Shown here: in pieces, positions 8,842 through 15,443 of the stretch
How the letters are laid out: each line of letters opens with the position of its first letter
How positions within the stretch are numbered: the stretch's first letter is position 1
Source of the DNA: Acidimicrobium sp. UBA3029
GTDB taxonomy: Bacteria > Actinomycetota > Acidimicrobiia > Acidimicrobiales > Ilumatobacteraceae
Direction of reading: 5' to 3'
Assembly: GCA_002367695.1 (NCBI GenBank)
Contig: DFDK01000088.1
Coordinates: 1 to 16,106, forward strand
Length of the DNA stretch: 16,106 bases
Position numbers and translations under genes: made by a program
The notes under the pieces: model-generated
The model's database searches: none
The model's input: only the letters and a program-made list of their open reading frames with translations
What the model was told of the DNA's origin: nothing

Positions 8842-8870
8842 CACAGGGTGTGACACTGTGTGCGTATAAG
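8842..8870 (+). promoter_or_regulatory. Divergent promoter region with inverted repeat and possible -10
   Basis: CACAG (8842-8846) and CTGTG (8856-8860) form an inverted repeat around the octamer GTGTGACA (8848-8855). TATAAG at 8865-8870 could be a -10 element for the plus-strand gene at 8877, which would place transcription start at or next to the ATG. No convincing -35 is seen. The region separates divergent genes by only 65 nt. Confidence 0.35.
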
Positions 8871-8876
8871 CAGTAG

Positions 8877-9284
8877 ATGGAATGGCTCGAAAACCCCGAC
8901 TATGCCGAACTCGGCAACGGACTCAACCGCGGTACACCCATTGGGTATCGTCCAGTTGTGAGCAAGGTAACCCTGCGAGCGGAAATCGTGGGACTGGACC
9001 AACGTCATTTGTGGGCACAAATTGAGAGCAACGGTGATTTAGTCATTGCCGGTCAAGACCTAGGCCCCACTGTCGTCCAATTCTTTGGTGAACGAGAATA
9101 TGAGTGGGCACACTCAATCAAAAAGCAGTACATCCCACAATTCTTAGAGTTGCTCAATCAAGATCCAGGGGCCAACGTGATGACTGTGCTGCAGGGTTAT
9201 GCCGGCGAGCGTTGCGACTTAGTGTGTGATGCACTCACAGCTGCGGCCGACAAGTTTCCAATCGAATTTTGGAGTCGTTTCTAA
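8877..9284 (+). CDS. Conserved hypothetical protein, probably leaderless
   Basis: A 135-residue soluble protein, probably a two-layer fold: a beta-rich start, then SNGDLVIAGQDLGPTVVQFFG and YEWAHSI (about residues 56-85), then helices and the end FPIEFWSRF. The blocks GDLxIxGQDLGP, EYEW and a C-terminal EFWSR recall a family of hypothetical proteins in actinobacteria such as Streptomyces, from memory; its function is unknown to me. No Shine-Dalgarno sequence precedes the ATG at 8877, and a TATAAG box ends 6 nt before it, so a leaderless transcript is likely. The stop is 20 nt before the HD hydrolase, which has its own strong ribosome binding site, so the two are probably one operon. Confidence 0.8.
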   Translation: MEWLENPDYAELGNGLNRGTPIGYRPVVSKVTLRAEIVGLDQRHLWAQIESNGDLVIAGQDLGPTVVQFFGEREYEWAHSIKKQYIPQFLELLNQDPGANVMTVLQGYAGERCDLVCDALTAAADKFPIEFWSRF

Positions 9285-9294
9285 TCACAACAAA

Positions 9295-9300
9295 AGGAGG
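9295..9300 (+). promoter_or_regulatory. Ribosome binding site of HD hydrolase gene
   Basis: AGGAGG lies 4 nt before the ATG at 9305. An in-frame ATG at 9269 lies inside the previous gene and lacks such a site, so 9305 is taken as the start. Confidence 0.8.
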
Positions 9301-9304
9301 AACA

Positions 9305-9871
9305 ATGGAAAGAGCATTTGCACTGGCAAATCATTGGCACATGAACTTGGTGCGCAAGAACACGAAGATTCCATATATCTCGCACTTGATGGCAGTGAGT
9401 GCATTGGTGCTCGAAAACGGTGGATCATTCGATCAGGCCTCGGCCGGTCTGTTGCACGACATTCTGGAAGACACCAAGTGCCCCGAAGAGTTGCTGCGCG
9501 CAACTGTTGGCAACACTGTGACCGAGATTGTAAAAGCATGCACCCACGAGCCGTCGGAAGATAAGACTCCCGAGGGTTGGAAGAAACGCAAACAGCATTA
9601 TCTTGATCATTTGCTGGATCCAAAACGTGAATCAAAGGCGAATTTAGTTGCCCTGTGCGACAAAGTGCACAACATTGAGTGCACAGTGCGTGACTGGCAC
9701 GCGAGCAGGCATGATCAGTCAAAGATGTTCGTCGGATTCAATGCAGGGTGGGATCTACAACTGTGGTGGTACAACTCGCTCGCGGATGCGTTTGACCAAT
9801 TGGTCGTGCCAGCCGATCTGCGAACTCGCTTTCGCACTGCGGTTATCTCCGTTTTTGGAGGTACTCAATGA
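9305..9871 (+). CDS. Stand-alone HD hydrolase, small alarmone hydrolase (SpoT-HD/MESH1) type
   Basis: A 188-residue protein matching the HD domain of RelA/SpoT proteins without any synthetase, TGS or ACT domain. Seen in order: RKNTKIPYISHLMAV with H27, LLHDILEDT with H51-D52 and E55-D56, and ALCDKVHN with D119. These correspond to the manganese-binding His, HD and Asp and the catalytic Glu-Asp pair of the (p)ppGpp 3'-pyrophosphohydrolase. Family knowledge says such proteins (small alarmone hydrolases, MESH1) remove the 3' diphosphate from (p)ppGpp, or act on related compounds such as NADPH in the animal enzyme; the substrate here is not known. It lies in the cytosol. It follows the gene at 8877 by 20 nt, and its stop overlaps the start of the next gene (ATGA), so all three are likely one operon. 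Confidence 0.88.
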   Translation: MERAFALANHWHMNLVRKNTKIPYISHLMAVSALVLENGGSFDQASAGLLHDILEDTKCPEELLRATVGNTVTEIVKACTHEPSEDKTPEGWKKRKQHYLDHLLDPKRESKANLVALCDKVHNIECTVRDWHASRHDQSKMFVGFNAGWDLQLWWYNSLADAFDQLVVPADLRTRFRTAVISVFGGTQ

Positions 9872-10335
9872 ATCGTTCACCGCAACATCAATCAGTAGTT
9901 GATCAACTTGTCAAGCGCGGCGGAATTGACACCGGACCGAACAAGGACATGGATGTTGTTGATGAAGATCATCCACTCACTGAAGTCAAGTTTGTTGACT
10001 GGCAGATATTCGTCGGCCCACCATCAATGGGATTTGGAGACCTTGATGACGAGATTGAAGTTGCCGTACTGATCGAACATGACATCTACGTTGACGATGA
10101 TCAGAAGGACGACATTTACGCCTTCAATGAGACGCTCCCAGAGGGGTTAATTCTCGAAGTGCAACCATATGAGCGAAGCGCCATTTGGCTTTGGCTCGCG
10201 GTGCTTGCAGACAAGTGCGACTCACCCGCAACATCCACAGCATTAGATGAATTGCTTGTCCATGCCTCTGCTGCCTACGCACGGTTTGGTGTCTTTCCAA
10301 ATGCGCCAACGATTCCGCGACTTCTGCCCGAATAA
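9868..10335 (+). CDS. Hypothetical acidic protein coupled to HD hydrolase
   Basis: A 155-residue acidic protein that I do not recognise. It has no signal peptide, membrane segment or Cys motif. The first 35 residues are hydrophilic and probably loose; residues 40-105 look beta-rich (KFVDWQIFVGPP, EVAVLIEHDIYVDDD, LILEVQPYE), and the last 50 are helical (SAIWLWLAVLADKC, TALDELLVHASAAYARFG). GTP- or ATP-binding motifs and RelA-type synthetase motifs are absent, so it is not a toxic small alarmone synthetase. Its ATG overlaps the hydrolase stop (ATGA), so it is translated from the same message and may be a partner or regulator of that enzyme; this is inferred from coupling only. Confidence 0.82.
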   Translation: MNRSPQHQSVVDQLVKRGGIDTGPNKDMDVVDEDHPLTEVKFVDWQIFVGPPSMGFGDLDDEIEVAVLIEHDIYVDDDQKDDIYAFNETLPEGLILEVQPYERSAIWLWLAVLADKCDSPATSTALDELLVHASAAYARFGVFPNAPTIPRLLPE

Positions 10336-10371
10336 TTGAGTTGCTCGGTACTTGACAGCCAGAGCACGACC

Positions 10372-10403
10372 TGTGTGACACTTTGGCCAACCTCCCGCAC
10401 ACA
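10372..10403 (+). promoter_or_regulatory. TGTGTG/CACACA inverted repeat upstream of small membrane protein gene
   Basis: TGTGTG (10372-10377) and CACACA (10398-10403) form an inverted repeat with a 20-nt gap. The left arm overlaps the third copy of the octamer GTGTGACA (10373-10380). A TTGACA at 10352-10357 could be a -35 element, but no good -10 follows at the usual distance. A regulatory role is inferred from recurrence only. Confidence 0.3.
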
Positions 10404-10438
10404 TGGGTGGCATGACCCAAACACTTACAGGAGCAGCC

Positions 10439-10624
10439 ATGACCGATACTGAAGTTGATCGCAAATGGGACGAACTGGCCGATCGTGGAGATTTGCGCAC
10501 TGCAATGCAGCGCATCGACAAATGCTTTGATCGCATCGACAAACAGTTTGATCGCATCGAGCGCCTGCAATGGATCAAGATCATCACATTCGTGTGCGGG
10601 CTAGTCGCTATTTCACTGAAGTAA
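10439..10624 (+). CDS. Small coiled-coil membrane protein
   Basis: A 61-residue protein. Residues 25-45 are three heptads (RIDKCFD, RIDKQFD, RIERLQW) that predict a short coiled coil, and residues 46-60 (IKIITFVCGLVAISL) form a likely C-terminal membrane span ending in Lys. It is thus probably a tail-anchored small protein with the coiled coil in the cytoplasm. The start at 10439 is chosen because AGGAG lies 5 nt before it; earlier in-frame ATGs at 10403 and 10412 lack such a site. The gene stands 103 nt after the previous stop, with its own upstream region carrying the shared octamer, and 15 nt before the bidirectional terminator. Similar short RxD-heptad plus membrane-anchor proteins occur widely in bacteria and phages, mostly without known function. 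Confidence 0.72.
   Translation: MTDTEVDRKWDELADRGDLRTAMQRIDKCFDRIDKQFDRIERLQWIKIITFVCGLVAISLK
10511..10573 (+). repeat. Three tandem 21-nt units encoding heptads
   Basis: Units start at 10511, 10532 and 10553, each with CGCATCGA. The first two are nearly identical (they differ at a few bases, Cys versus Gln codon) and the third has diverged. The unit length equals seven codons, so the repeat is a coiled-coil heptad that probably grew by in-frame duplication. Confidence 0.85.
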
Positions 10625-10639
10625 TTGACCGTTACATAC

Positions 10640-10675
10640 AAAAAGGGCGGGCCGCCGAAGCGACCCGCCCTTTTT
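10640..10675. terminator. Bidirectional intrinsic terminator
   Basis: AAAAAGGGCGGG (10640-10651) pairs perfectly with CCCGCCCTTTTT (10664-10675) around a 12-nt loop, which itself could form a CGC/GCG mini-stem. The GC-rich stem with A-tract and T-tract serves both strands: it ends the plus-strand small genes (stop at 10624) and the minus-strand importer operon (stop at 10695). Confidence 0.95.
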
Positions 10676-10694
10676 TACTACTGAACTACTGAAC

Positions 10695-11867
10695 TCAGTT
10701 GCCACCTTCGGTCAGGGTGACAGTGATTGGTGCAAATGCTGCACCATTGATGTCGATTCCCATTTCGGTGAGCAATGCAAGTGCTGCAGTCACGATTTCA
10801 TTCGTGTGTGCTGCTGCATCTGGAGCCTTGGTCAACACGGTGCCGCCTTCGAGGTTTTTCGCTGTCTGCGAAAGATCTACTGTGCGTGTCCATGCTGCCT
10901 CGTCGATCATGCCTACACCTGCTGGTGCTGGCCAGATCAACTTGTTGACTTCATTCATCTGCCACAACTGGTGAGTTGCGCCAAGCTTTGAACCCTTTGC
11001 TACAACGATGTCTGTACAAGCCTGTGCGTCATCGCGACAGAATGCCCAGCCCATCAATGAAGCAGCAACAAACTTGACTGCTGTTGCGTTGTAGTCGGCG
11101 TCGAACAAACGGTGACCGTCAGCCCAAATTGCGTCCTGCAACATTCCAACACCTTCGTCTTCGTACGAGACGACGTTCAAGTCATCTGCTGTGTACAAAG
11201 CCTTTGTTGCTGGGTTGATTGATTCCAATACCATTGCATACTCGTTGTAGGTCATTGCTTCTCCAGCGTCGATGTCTCCTGCAAGCAAGCCCGACATGTC
11301 GAACTGCTGCTGAATGAGTGTGACGTCCTTGGCTGGATCAAGTCCGGCCTTGGTCAGAGCTGCAAAGATTTCGAACTCGTTGCCGTAGCCCCAGTTTCCA
11401 ATCTTCTTGCCCTTGAAGTCTGCTGAAGACGCAATTCCTGAATCTTTCATCGAAACTTGCAATGTTCCTGAACGTTGGAACACCTGTGCGATGTCCACGA
11501 TGTTTGCTCCACCTTCGCGTGATGCAAGAGCCTTTGAGACCCATGAAATTGCGAAGTCTGCTTCGCCGTTGGCGAGAACAGTCTGTGGTGTGATGTCGAC
11601 TGCACCTTCGAGGATGGTTACATCGAGACACATGTCTGTGTAGTAACCGTTCTCAAGAGCTGCGTAATAGCCAGCGAACTGAGCCTGAGTGAACCACTGC
11701 AACTGCAACTTGACAGGTGTTGGTGTGACGCACTCATCTGTTGTTACTTCGGCTGCTGCTGGTGCTGCTGTTGTGTCTGTTGAACTGCTTGAACCACCGC
11801 ACGCTGCGACGACCAAAGACAGAGCAGCGAGACCCGCAACTGCGAGCTTGATGCTTGACTTCTTCAT
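10695..11867 (-). CDS. ABC importer substrate-binding lipoprotein (NMT1/THI5-like)
   Basis: A 390-residue extracytoplasmic substrate-binding protein. It begins with a lipoprotein signal peptide (KK, then a hydrophobic stretch and lipobox VAAC with Cys23), then a Ser/Thr/Ala-rich linker to about residue 45. The mature part starts with VKLQLQWFTQAQFAGYYAAL, the typical first strand and helix of the NMT1/THI5-like type 2 binding fold, followed by the block ADFAISWVSKAL and a hinge with FKGKKIGNWGYGNEFE. Known relatives bind hydroxymethylpyrimidine, riboflavin precursors, nitrate, sulfonates or pyrimidines; the ligand here cannot be read from the sequence. It is the last gene of the operon, 30 nt after the second permease, with a GGGGGAG ribosome binding site, and ends just before the terminator. 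Confidence 0.92.
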   Translation of the reverse strand: MKKSSIKLAVAGLAALSLVVAACGGSSSSTDTTAAPAAAEVTTDECVTPTPVKLQLQWFTQAQFAGYYAALENGYYTDMCLDVTILEGAVDITPQTVLANGEADFAISWVSKALASREGGANIVDIAQVFQRSGTLQVSMKDSGIASSADFKGKKIGNWGYGNEFEIFAALTKAGLDPAKDVTLIQQQFDMSGLLAGDIDAGEAMTYNEYAMVLESINPATKALYTADDLNVVSYEDEGVGMLQDAIWADGHRLFDADYNATAVKFVAASLMGWAFCRDDAQACTDIVVAKGSKLGATHQLWQMNEVNKLIWPAPAGVGMIDEAAWTRTVDLSQTAKNLEGGTVLTKAPDAAAHTNEIVTAALALLTEMGIDINGAAFAPITVTLTEGGN

Positions 11868-11897
11868 GTTTGGTACTCCCCCGAGAACCGAAGCTCT

Positions 11898-12683
11898 CTA
11901 CTTGTTGTTGTTGGTTTTACTTGCAACGCCACCCCGAGAGGCAGCGCTTTCTAGCACTATGGATACAGCGTAGAAGGTTAATCCAAGAAGGCACGCTCCG
12001 AGTACGTAGGCCCAGGCTGCGGCGTTTTTGGAATTGGCGATATTGCTGGTAATTCGGCTCCCGAGACCATTCTGGGAGCCCCCGAAATACTCGGAAACGA
12101 AGGCCGTAATAACCGAGACCGGAGCCGCAATTTTGAGCGCTGTAAATAGGTATGGGACCGCATTGGGAACCCGTACTTTGCGCAAGATTGCAAAGTCGCT
12201 GGCTGCATACGACTTCATCAATTCGACATGGGTCGACTGCACCTGAGTGAGTCCTTTGGCCACATTGACGAGCACGATGAAGTAGACAACGAGCGAGACC
12301 ATGATGCGTCGTGGAATTTCGCTGGTAATCGAATACATGTTGTTGAGCACTGCCACCAATACAAAAATTGGAATTGCATTGAGAGCAATCGCGAGTGGTG
12401 TGACCAACTCGCCAAGGAAGCGATATCTGCTGAGCATGAAACTCATTGCAACACCAAACACCGTTCCGGCAATCAGCCCGATCAACGCATTACTGCCAGA
12501 AACCGAAGTTGCATCCCAGATACGTGCAAAGTTTTTAAAGAACTGCTCAAAAATCTTGGACGGTGCTGCAAGAAAATATGGCTTCAGATCGAACCCCCGC
12601 ACGACACCTTCCCACAACGACAAAAACGCCACGCCAAAAGCAAGCGGCGGCAAAATTCGTCGGATGCGATTTGCGTTAATCAT
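11898..12683 (-). CDS. ABC importer permease (second, SsuC/TauC type)
   Basis: A 261-residue inner-membrane permease of the BPD transport (SsuC/TauC/ThiX) family with about six membrane spans. The cytoplasmic coupling loop (EAA motif) is seen at about residues 155-180: SYAASDFAILRKVRVPNAVP. The first span follows the short N-terminus (LPPLAFGVAFLSLWEGVV). It starts 2 nt after the ATPase stop and has no clear ribosome binding site, so translation probably depends on coupling. It pairs with the permease at 13495 to form a heterodimeric channel, since the operon has one ATPase and one binding protein for two different permeases. Confidence 0.93.
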   Translation of the reverse strand: MINANRIRRILPPLAFGVAFLSLWEGVVRGFDLKPYFLAAPSKIFEQFFKNFARIWDATSVSGSNALIGLIAGTVFGVAMSFMLSRYRFLGELVTPLAIALNAIPIFVLVAVLNNMYSITSEIPRRIMVSLVVYFIVLVNVAKGLTQVQSTHVELMKSYAASDFAILRKVRVPNAVPYLFTALKIAAPVSVITAFVSEYFGGSQNGLGSRITSNIANSKNAAAWAYVLGACLLGLTFYAVSIVLESAASRGGVASKTNNNK

Positions 12684-12685
12684 GA

Positions 12686-13498
12686 TCAGCGATCTTCTAC
12701 TCCACGAACAGCACCGGCATTTGCGTGATCGGCATGCGTACCTCGAAGTGCTTCGCGCACTGCGGTGATTCCAGTAAAGAAATCTGCCGCTGCTCGTGTA
12801 TCTTCTGTGCGCTTTGCGCCAAGGTTGACATCAATCAGGTTGGTAATACGGCCTGGACGCGGCGACATCACAACAACCCGATTAGACAAATACACCGCTT
12901 CGGGAATCGAGTGCGTTACAAAAACGACTGTCGTGGATGTCTCTGCGCAGATGCGCAGTAACTCACCTTGCATGTATTCACGTGTCATTTCGTCGAGCGC
13001 ACCAAACGGTTCGTCCATCAACAACAACGGCGGGTGTGCAGCGAGTGCACGAGCAATTGCGATGCGCTGCTGCATACCACCCGACAACTGCCACGGATAC
13101 ATCTCGGCGAACTCTGGCAGTTTGACGAGCTCCAACATTTCTTGTGCGCGTGCTGCACGCTTTTCTTTGTCCCAACCCTTGAGCTCGAGTGGCAACTCGA
13201 TGTTCTTTGCAACTGTGCGCCAGTCAAACAAACCTGCTTGTTGAAAGGCCATGCCGTAGTCCTGATCGAGACGCGACTGAGAAGCCGACTTGCCATTCAC
13301 CGTGATCGAACCTGTTGTTGGCTCAAGCAAGTTGGCGATTAGTCGCAACAACGTGCTCTTGCCACAGCCAGAGGGCCCAATAAGTGAAACAAACTCACCA
13401 GGCTCGACTGTCAAATTGACATCTATCAACGCATCCACCTGCTTTGGTGTGCCCTGATTAAAGATCTTGCTTACTCCTGTTACTTGAACCGCACTCAT
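12686..13498 (-). CDS. ABC importer ATP-binding protein (SsuB/TauB type)
   Basis: A 270-residue ATPase that powers the importer from the cytoplasmic side. All motifs are intact: Walker A GPSGCGKST (41-49), Q-loop Gln86/Gln87, signature LSGGMQQR (137-144), Walker B LLLMDEP (157-163), D-loop ALD (166-168) and H-loop His195. The sequence is closest in style to SsuB, TauB and NMT1-associated ATPases, with the usual SPRPGRI element after the H-loop. Its ATG overlaps the stop of the first permease by 4 nt, and AAGGAG lies 8 nt upstream of the ATG. It sits between the two permease genes. Confidence 0.95.
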   Translation of the reverse strand: MSAVQVTGVSKIFNQGTPKQVDALIDVNLTVEPGEFVSLIGPSGCGKSTLLRLIANLLEPTTGSITVNGKSASQSRLDQDYGMAFQQAGLFDWRTVAKNIELPLELKGWDKEKRAARAQEMLELVKLPEFAEMYPWQLSGGMQQRIAIARALAAHPPLLLMDEPFGALDEMTREYMQGELLRICAETSTTVVFVTHSIPEAVYLSNRVVVMSPRPGRITNLIDVNLGAKRTEDTRAAADFFTGITAVREALRGTHADHANAGAVRGVEDR

Positions 13499-14376
13499 GA
13501 GCTGGTCTCCTTCGGTCGATTACGCATCAAATACACATCTGAGATTGCAATTACTCCTGCCATCGTGAGCCCAAGTGCCGCAGCGCCAAACACTGCGGTA
13601 AATACCTTGGCTGGGTCGGCTGTTGCTTCGCGCGCGTACTCAATAATGAGTCGTCCGATGCCGCCTTTGAGGCCAGTCGATATCTCTGCAACCACTACAC
13701 CGACCACTGAGCCAGATGCACCGAGTTTGAAAGCAGGAATCATGTATGGAATTGCTGATGGAAAACGAAGCTTGAGCAAAATCTGCTTCCACGACGCTGC
13801 GTAGCTTTCCATAAGTTCAACAGATGCGGCGGGCGCGCTCGCAAGCCCGCGAAGGGTACCGACCGCAATTGGGAAGAACGACAAAAATGCACCAAGTACC
13901 GCTGCCGACAACCAGCGTGGCCACTCAAAACCAAAAATGTGTAGCTTGCCGCCCCACAGTGCAACAAGCGGAGCGAGTGCGATCAATGGAACTGTTTGCG
14001 ACACAACGAGATATGGCAACAATCCACGTTCGACGAGTCGAAAACGTGACATCAATACCGAAAGACCAACGCCGATCGAAGAGCCGAGCAAAAAACCGAC
14101 GATTGATAAGCGAAATGAAAACCAAGCACCAGCGAGTACTACTACCCACACACGTTTGTCGGAGCCGCGTACTTCTGGTCGGCCATAACGGCTGAGCATT
14201 GTCCAGACGTGCGGCATTGCCGTGTCATTCGAGCGAGGTAATACTCCTGCACCAAACAACTTTCCACCATCTTGCGGGCCCACAACTTTGTACATTTCCC
14301 ATAACGCAACAACGAGTACTACCGACAGCAAGAACATGCTGGTCCGGTATGCAGCGCGTCGGACAAAACGATTCAT
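13495..14376 (-). CDS. ABC importer permease (first, SsuC/TauC type)
   Basis: A 293-residue inner-membrane permease of the same family as the one at 11898 but clearly diverged from it. The first span is near residues 12-30 (SMFLLSVVLVVALWEMYKVV). The EAA coupling loop is at about 187-215 (SYAASWKQILLKLRFPSAIP). The N-terminal outer loop (about 33-75, GPQDGGKLFGAGVLPRSND) is longer than in the second permease. Its ATG overlaps the stop of the oxidoreductase gene by 4 nt and its own stop overlaps the ATPase start, so it is tied into the operon on both sides. Confidence 0.93.
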   Translation of the reverse strand: MNRFVRRAAYRTSMFLLSVVLVVALWEMYKVVGPQDGGKLFGAGVLPRSNDTAMPHVWTMLSRYGRPEVRGSDKRVWVVVLAGAWFSFRLSIVGFLLGSSIGVGLSVLMSRFRLVERGLLPYLVVSQTVPLIALAPLVALWGGKLHIFGFEWPRWLSAAVLGAFLSFFPIAVGTLRGLASAPAASVELMESYAASWKQILLKLRFPSAIPYMIPAFKLGASGSVVGVVVAEISTGLKGGIGRLIIEYAREATADPAKVFTAVFGAAALGLTMAGVIAISDVYLMRNRPKETSS

Positions 14377-15389
14377 TGCCTGGCTTTGCTCATCTCCTGT
14401 ATCGCCGGCAAAATCGTCTCGCCATACGCTTCGAGAGTTGCTTCTTTGCCGTCATGTTGCAAATACACAGCAAACTGATCGACTCCGAGTTCTTTGAGTT
14501 CAGTCAGTCGACGAATGTGCTCGTTGGTATCACCCAATATGCAAAAGCGATCGATGATCTCGTCTGGAACAAATGTGGTGTGGCTGTTGCCCGCACGACC
14601 GTGTTCGTTGTAGTCATAACCCTTTCGTTCCTTGATGTAATCGGTTAGTGCTTTTGGTACTGAAGAGTCGTCGCCATAACGCTCGACGATGTCGGCAACG
14701 TGATTGCCGACCATGCCACCGAACCAACGGCACTGATCGCGCATGTGCGTGATGTCATTGCCAACATACGCAGGCGCAGCAACACAAATCGTGACACTCT
14801 TTGGGTCACGACCTACGCGCTCAGCGGCTTCGTGCACAGCCTTGATTGTCCACTGCGCAATGTCTGCGTCGGCGAGCTGCAAGATAAATCCGTCAGCAAC
14901 TTCTCCGGTGAGCGCAAGAGCCTTTGGCCCATATGCGGCAATCCATACTTCAAGTTCACTCTTGGAAGCCCACGGAAAACGAATGCTCGAGCCGTTGTAG
15001 TCAACTGCTCGGCCGTTGCCAAGTTCGCGAATGACATGAACGCTCTCGCGCAATGTTGCAAGGTTTGTTGGCTTTCCGTTTGTAACGCGCACAGCAGAGT
15101 CGCCACGACCGATTCCGCACACAGTGCGGTTGCCATACATCTCGTTAAGCGTCGCATATATGCTCGCGGTAACTGTCCAGTCGCGCGTTGCAGGGTTGGT
15201 GACCATTGGTCCAACAATGACGTTGCGTGTCTCGGCCAAGATCTGGCTATAAATCACATACGGTTCTTGCCACAAAATGTGACTATCAAAAGTCCATACG
15301 TGCGAAAAGCCATACATGTCGGCCTTTTTTGCAAGGTCGATCACGCGCGCCGATGGTGGGGTCGTTTGTAGTACTACACCTATGTCCAT
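14373..15389 (-). CDS. LLM-class flavin/F420-dependent oxidoreductase, TIGR03842 family
   Basis: A 338-residue enzyme with the luciferase-like (beta/alpha)8 fold that spans the whole protein. The sequence closely follows the TIGR03842 (CPS_4043-like) family as I recall it: VVLQTTPPSARVIDLAK, FSHVWTFDSHILWQEPYVIY, GPMVTNPATRDW, CGIGRGDSAVR, GEVADGFILQLAD and GVDQFAVYLQHD. The family is annotated as F420-dependent by analogy, but F420 versus FMN use and the reaction are not proven to my knowledge. Members commonly sit with dihydropyrimidinase/hydantoinase genes and NMT1-like importers. Here it lies between mmsA (54-nt gap) and the importer, overlapping the first permease by 4 nt. A clear GGGGAGAG ribosome binding site precedes ATG at 15389. 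The operon suggests oxidation or reduction of an imported ring compound. Confidence 0.92.
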   Translation of the reverse strand: MDIGVVLQTTPPSARVIDLAKKADMYGFSHVWTFDSHILWQEPYVIYSQILAETRNVIVGPMVTNPATRDWTVTASIYATLNEMYGNRTVCGIGRGDSAVRVTNGKPTNLATLRESVHVIRELGNGRAVDYNGSSIRFPWASKSELEVWIAAYGPKALALTGEVADGFILQLADADIAQWTIKAVHEAAERVGRDPKSVTICVAAPAYVGNDITHMRDQCRWFGGMVGNHVADIVERYGDDSSVPKALTDYIKERKGYDYNEHGRAGNSHTTFVPDEIIDRFCILGDTNEHIRRLTELKELGVDQFAVYLQHDGKEATLEAYGETILPAIQEMSKARQ

Positions 15390-15443
15390 AACTCTCCCCT
15401 CGTTGATAACAAAACTAGTTACAAAAAACGTTGCTAAAAACTT

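Noticed and set aside
8812..8856. A 15-residue longer start of the zinc-ribbon protein at 8856.
   Set aside because: AGGAGG directly precedes the ATG at 8811, and the longer start lies inside the divergent promoter region without its own ribosome binding site.
9305..10335. A toxic small alarmone synthetase with hydrolase antitoxin pair.
   Set aside because: The partner protein shows none of the synthetase motifs, and the neighbour on the other side (8877-9284) also lacks them.
13018..13342. Several 60-120-codon frames on both strands within the ATPase gene.
   Set aside because: All are shadows of the intact ABC ATPase frame, which carries every expected motif.
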